64,000 bases of DNA from Bacillota bacterium (GTDB lineage: Bacteria; Bacillota; Clostridia; Lachnospirales; Lachnospiraceae). A program made the position numbers and the translations under genes. This document shows, piece by piece, positions 60,639-64,000 of this stretch (the first letter of the stretch is position 1; every line of letters starts with the position of its first letter). The DNA lies in the NCBI GenBank assembly GCA_023390555.1, contig JAEWCQ010000043.1:153273-217272 (forward strand), read 5' to 3'. A model generated the notes under the pieces. It was not told where the DNA came from. It made no database searches and saw only the letters and a list, made by a program, of their open reading frames with translations.

Positions 60639-61280
60639 TCATTTAAAAATCTTCGAAATCACATCATTTTCCTTCACAATAACGATAGAATTACCCTTTT
60701 CATCCCGTTGGCACGCTTTTTGATATTTAGATCCACAATTTCCATAATGATAGTGTCGCTCCTTCACTGCATCCGGATATAGCACTTCAAATTTTTTAAG
60801 AATTTGAAAACATGCTCTTGTATCATCTAAAGCATCATGATGATGCAACAAGTCTATGTTGTATAATTTTGACAAGACGTCCAGGCGATATGACCGAACG
60901 GAATCATCATTTCGAAATATTTCTTTTGCCAGTTCCATCGTACAAATATAATCATTATTTACCAATGGCAAACCATATCTTTCCAAGGTTCTGTATAGCG
61001 CACACAAATCCATTGATTTTGCATTATGCGCTACTAATATAGTGTCCGTAAAATATTCCCTGATTTCAGGCCATACATCCGAAAATACAGGTGCATCTGC
61101 AACATCATGTGCTGTAATTCCATGTATTCTTGTATTAAAATAATTAAATTCCACTTCCGGATTGATCCATATTTCTTTTTCAAATACAACCTGGTTATCT
61201 TCGTATCTTAGAATCCCAATGGAACAAATGGAATCTCTTTGACTATTTGCCGTCTCTACATCAAATACCGTATAATTCAT
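60639..61280 (-). CDS. DEDDh-type 3'-5' exonuclease
   Basis: 213 residues of the DnaQ/epsilon exonuclease family. All acidic residues are visible: FDVETANS (D7, E9), VAHNAKSMD (the Asp of Exo II), and HHHDALDDTRACF (His and last Asp of Exo III, DEDDh form). NTRIHGITAHDVADAP is the standard GI(T) element. The C-terminal ~45 residues are basic with two Cys (NCGSKYQKACQRDEKG). It is 15 bases downstream of the MazG gene. It probably degrades single-stranded or nicked DNA or RNA ends produced by the neighbouring nucleases. Confidence 0.92.
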   Translation of the reverse strand: MNYTVFDVETANSQRDSICSIGILRYEDNQVVFEKEIWINPEVEFNYFNTRIHGITAHDVADAPVFSDVWPEIREYFTDTILVAHNAKSMDLCALYRTLERYGLPLVNNDYICTMELAKEIFRNDDSVRSYRLDVLSKLYNIDLLHHHDALDDTRACFQILKKFEVLYPDAVKERHYHYGNCGSKYQKACQRDEKGNSIVIVKENDVISKIFK

Positions 61281-61295
61281 ACCACTATCTCCTCG

Positions 61296-61655
61296 TTATA
61301 TTTCCGTATATTTCAGATTTTTTCCCTTCACCCTGTCTACCGGATACTTCCTCTCATTCTTCTTAAGTTTATCATCCAGTGCTCTTTCGAGATCTATATC
61401 GTTCATTTGTGCAAATCTCAAAATAAAAAACAAAGTATCTGCTATCTCCTCATTGATATGCTCTGACTTACCCGCATCCTCAAACGAATCTTTCATCTGC
61501 TCATTGGATTTGAATCGGAAAATATCCAGCAACTCATTTGCCTCCGTAGAAATACCAATTGCAAGATCCTTGGGATTGTGAAACTGATCCCAGTCTCTCT
61601 CCTCACAAAATGCCTGAACTTTATCCATTAATTCCCTTACTGTAACTGAATTCAT
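61296..61655 (-). CDS. MazG-like nucleotide pyrophosphohydrolase
   Basis: 119 residues. The all-alpha NTP-PPase core has the E-x2-E / E-x3-D magnesium site: STEANELLDIF and HINEEIADTLFFILRFAQMN. The C-terminal KNERKYPVDRVKGKNLKYTE is the usual end. These enzymes hydrolyse (d)NTPs or alarmones to monophosphates. It lies 13 bases downstream of the helicase gene. It could deplete nucleotides during phage attack or sanitise them; this is inference from context. Confidence 0.92.
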   Translation of the reverse strand: MNSVTVRELMDKVQAFCEERDWDQFHNPKDLAIGISTEANELLDIFRFKSNEQMKDSFEDAGKSEHINEEIADTLFFILRFAQMNDIDLERALDDKLKKNERKYPVDRVKGKNLKYTEI

Positions 61656-61668
61656 TCCTCTCTCCTCG

Positions 61669-63426
61669 CTATTTCGCGGCCTCTTTTAAGGCCTTTCTAA
61701 GTTCTGGATCATAAGCATAAATATATAATCCATTCACGCCCCTTGTCATCAGTACCCTCACTTCATGCTGCACGAGTGTCTCTCCAAACTTCTGTTTCGA
61801 ACCATCGGATAAAGTTCGATTTCTTGTTACTTTCTCGTTACAGTTTGTCGCTGGGTCAAATATAATTTTTCCATCTCTATATTTTACCGAAGGTCCAAGA
61901 ATAACACCCACATAATTAAGATCAAATCCCTGAATTGTAAAAGTAGAACCAACCTCATCAATTGTCTGCGGCTGCTCTGCCCAGGCTAACGACTTAATGC
62001 TTCTTTTCTCTCTTTGGCTCAGCTCCTTTTGCAGCTGATTATTCCATGGCTTATGCCAATGATCAATCAACACTTCCCAATATTTCAACAATCGATCTTG
62101 CGGAGATTCTTTACGATTATATTTCCAATCATAGGTGGCAACCAATCGAGAAAGCGAAGATTCCTCCAATTTAGCTTTTTTCTTTATTTCCAATTCCAGT
62201 TCCCCCGGCTGATCAAAAATACGAATCTCATATCCCGTCGGATCCACAGGAATCTTTTCCAGCCTTCTTTGCTTGGTAAATGCATCAATCCAATCAATTG
62301 TCCTCTGGTCTGCCGTCATACGCATCTGATCTCTGAGTTCCAGGTAATTTCCAGCTCTTTTTGCGAAATTCTTAAAGTCATCCAAAATTTGTGCTTCCCA
62401 GAATTGTTCCGTTGTTAATATTTGATTCTCATCAAACATCATAACGGTCACCTTTGCCCGGTCTATGATATCCTGCAGCTGATTTTTACCGGTATAGGAT
62501 TGCCTGCCCTGCGTCAAAAGTAAATGTGCCTCATCTATAAATGCAACATCAACAGGTTCTTCCGGCTTATGACGATTAATAAATGACGTCGGTTTACATA
62601 CAACTTCTCCATATTTAGCTGTAATTCCGAGCTTCTTTGCGATCTGCTCGTATACCGTAATCTGCTCACTATGATTAACCATCATGTAGCATTGAAGATT
62701 TTGAACCCCTAATTCTTCAGATCTGCTGTATAGTTCATAAAAGGTGCTGCTGTTCAGAACTGTTTTCCCGGTCCCCGCTTCTCCTTCTACAAAAATCAGC
62801 TGTCCCCGTTTTGTACCCCAAAGAGATTCCATAACCGTTTCAATTATCCGCTCTTTGGCCTCCTCCTGATCTTTTGTCAATTTATGTAATGGAGAAGCCT
62901 TGAATACAGCGGAATCTTTAATTGTACTTTCGGAAGGAAAAAGATCCTTATTTGTTCTTCTGAGCTTAGTCCAGATATCTCTGAAAATCGTATCCAATTC
63001 ATGCACTGGATAATATTTATTCTGTGGATTTCTTTTTCGATTGTGGATCAGCTTTATGCGGTCCGCGCTCATCAGGTAGAGCATTAACCGATTCTCAATA
63101 TCCAATGTCAGAGATTTATTGAAATGCTCATGCCCAATCATGTATAATCTTCCCTTATGGTCAAGAAGCTTATGCTGCCAGATCGTCGGATCCTTTGCCT
63201 TCTCATAGTGCTGCTTCGTTCTTTGAATGATATTGTTCGATTCACCAATATACACTTCATAATCATCTGCGTCCTGCCAATTGTGTATATATACGGTCGG
63301 ATACTCCAAAATAATCTTTTGTTTTTTATCTGAACCAGCAGATAAAAGTTTTTTTTCAAATTGTTTCAATGCAGCGTCATTATCATCAATATAATAAATT
63401 ACCGGTTTCGCAAGCTCTTTTTTCAT
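61669..63426 (-). CDS. GIY-YIG nuclease fused to DUF2075 helicase-like ATPase
   Basis: 585 residues. The N-terminal ~130 include a GIY-YIG-type nuclease: YPTVYIHNW and YEVYIGESNNIIQRTKQHYE. Residues ~185-585 are a DUF2075/SF1-like ATPase with Walker A GEAGTGKT (215-222), Walker B VAFIDEAHLLL, LRDQMRMTADQRTIDWIDAF, and late helicase motifs TIQGFDLNYVGVILGP and QHEVRVLMTRGVNGLYIY, the last containing the arginine of motif VI. Such nuclease-helicase fusions occur in defence islands. It opens the four-gene operon; the start at 63426 is preceded by GGGAG. Confidence 0.88.
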   Translation of the reverse strand: MKKELAKPVIYYIDDNDAALKQFEKKLLSAGSDKKQKIILEYPTVYIHNWQDADDYEVYIGESNNIIQRTKQHYEKAKDPTIWQHKLLDHKGRLYMIGHEHFNKSLTLDIENRLMLYLMSADRIKLIHNRKRNPQNKYYPVHELDTIFRDIWTKLRRTNKDLFPSESTIKDSAVFKASPLHKLTKDQEEAKERIIETVMESLWGTKRGQLIFVEGEAGTGKTVLNSSTFYELYSRSEELGVQNLQCYMMVNHSEQITVYEQIAKKLGITAKYGEVVCKPTSFINRHKPEEPVDVAFIDEAHLLLTQGRQSYTGKNQLQDIIDRAKVTVMMFDENQILTTEQFWEAQILDDFKNFAKRAGNYLELRDQMRMTADQRTIDWIDAFTKQRRLEKIPVDPTGYEIRIFDQPGELELEIKKKAKLEESSLSRLVATYDWKYNRKESPQDRLLKYWEVLIDHWHKPWNNQLQKELSQREKRSIKSLAWAEQPQTIDEVGSTFTIQGFDLNYVGVILGPSVKYRDGKIIFDPATNCNEKVTRNRTLSDGSKQKFGETLVQHEVRVLMTRGVNGLYIYAYDPELRKALKEAAK

Positions 63427-63841
63427 ATGAATCTCCCACCCTGTTATGTCATCTATAGACTTTACATGGTTCTACCTCATTCTATATCTGCTCAGGTCTG
63501 CTTCAATTCCCTTATCAAATGTTTCTTCCAGTATATTCTTAAACGCGAATAGTATCAATCCCTATAAACAGCAGTTTATATCTTTTATAAGTTCCCAGCA
63601 TAAGACGGGACCTGTAAACGATCCTGTTCCGACCGGTACATTGTTCCTGTTGCTGTATTGGAATATTCTAATAGGGAAATTCTTGAACACATTTACTGTA
63701 TTTTGTTATATAAAAATCATGAAAAATGGTTATTCATCCGGTTTCCGGTGCTGTCTGTCGGAAAATTCAAAAAAGCAGATATTTTATGCTATACTGTCGA
63801 AAACCGAAAACAAAGGTTCATACAGAGGGGAGGTAGTTGTT
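63427..63841. other. Spacer upstream of the nuclease operon
   Basis: About 410 bases with no convincing gene. A 29-codon minus-strand frame (63472-63561, ending EADLSRYRMR) has no ribosome site and may be a remnant. On the plus side TATACT (63790-63795) and GGGGAGG (63827-63833) lead into the interrupted gene at 63842. No clear promoter was found for the helicase operon. Confidence 0.5.
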
Positions 63842-64000
63842 TTGGGGGATTTTTTTATCCAGCCGGATGAATGCAATTAACAGGCTGAAAATTTAAAACA
63901 GGTACGTACGAAACTAGAGCGCGCGCGGCAGCAGATAGCAGAACTGCGCAAAGAAATCAGTCGCACTCAGACGGATGAAACCCTGAGCAGGGCGTTGCAG
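63842..64000 (+). pseudogene. Start of a coiled-coil gene interrupted by an in-frame TAA (runs off window)
   Basis: A TTG at 63842 lies eight bases after GGGGAGG and encodes MGDFFIQPDECN before TAA at 63878-63880. The same frame then continues open to the window end with a strongly coiled-coil sequence (LKQVRTKLERARQQIAELRK). A good ribosome site ahead and an open frame behind the stop suggest a nonsense mutation, a sequencing error, or readthrough. The family is not recognised. Confidence 0.4.

Noticed and set aside
63446..63880. Plus-strand open frame of 144 codons before the window end
   Set aside because: Composition is not protein-like and it lacks a ribosome site at its start. Only its last 12 codons, from the TTG at 63842, have a proper initiation signal.
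1..64000. CRISPR arrays, insertion sequences, integrase attachment sites, rRNA, replication origin
   Set aside because: No regularly spaced repeats, transposase or integrase frames, or DnaA-box clusters were seen.

Overview
The window looks like a chromosomal segment of a motile, low-to-mid GC Gram-positive anaerobe of the Clostridia, most likely Lachnospiraceae (Roseburia/Eubacterium/Butyrivibrio-like). The reasons are the rpmG-secE-nusG-rplK-rplA order, Shine-Dalgarno sites of the AGGAGG type, the Firmicutes late-flagellar order flgM-flgN-flgK-flgK-flgL-fliW-csrA-flaG-fliD-fliS-fliC, and many CgeB/DUF3880-type glycosyltransferases beside flagellin. The family assignment is inference; the gene families are read directly from the translations.

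Layout. (1) 1-1992: ribosomal/secretion/antitermination operon on the minus strand (rpmG, secE, nusG, rplK, 5' part of rplA) with a clear sigma-A promoter. (2) 2090-4391: a nitroreductase and an orphan FliD-like gene. (3) 4397-30577: a 26-kb glycosylation island with nine CgeB-like glycosyltransferase units, three small GT-A-like (Glyco_tranf_2_5 type) enzymes, two DUF4422 domains, four GT2 domains, one GT8, two clear methyltransferase domains plus a degenerate one, and a few helper proteins. Several are fused into very large polypeptides and many reading frames overlap. (4) 30638-42406: the late flagellar block, with sigma-28 promoters before flgM and fliC and a CsrA-type hairpin in the fliC leader. 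A third sigma-28 promoter lies inside the glycosylation island (17918-17945), which ties the island to the flagellar regulon. The simplest reading is that the island decorates flagellin (and perhaps other filament proteins) with a complex, methylated glycan, while FliW/CsrA/FlgM/FliS control flagellin synthesis and export.

(5) 42496-45974: a membrane-anchored XRE regulator, a metallo-hydrolase remnant, azlC-azlD (branched-chain amino acid export) and a cation diffusion facilitator. (6) 46146-50926: a four-gene operon (NMT1/SsuA-like lipoprotein, QueG-like 4Fe-4S protein, thioredoxin, cytoplasmic aryl-sulfate sulfotransferase) divergent from a LysR regulator, suggestive of aryl-sulfate or organosulfur use. 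(7) 51040-57949: a short-chain dehydrogenase and a large flavoenzyme (old-yellow-enzyme/4Fe-4S/NAD(P) domains) fused to an acetoacetate-decarboxylase-like domain, divergent from a PucR/CdaR-type regulator, followed by a chemoreceptor. Sequence motifs are shared between the two upstream regions.

(8) 58214-59311: an HxlR repressor divergent from a flavodoxin-like NAD(P)H:FMN oxidoreductase, with a palindrome over the promoter. (9) 59412-63426: an accessory operon of nucleic-acid enzymes (GIY-YIG + DUF2075 helicase, MazG pyrophosphohydrolase, DEDDh exonuclease, HNH nuclease) that resembles an uncharacterised defence or repair module and carries the scar of a second MazG-like gene. (10) 63842-64000: the start of a coiled-coil gene interrupted by an in-frame TAA. 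No rRNA, tRNA, CRISPR array, insertion sequence or replication origin was recognised.
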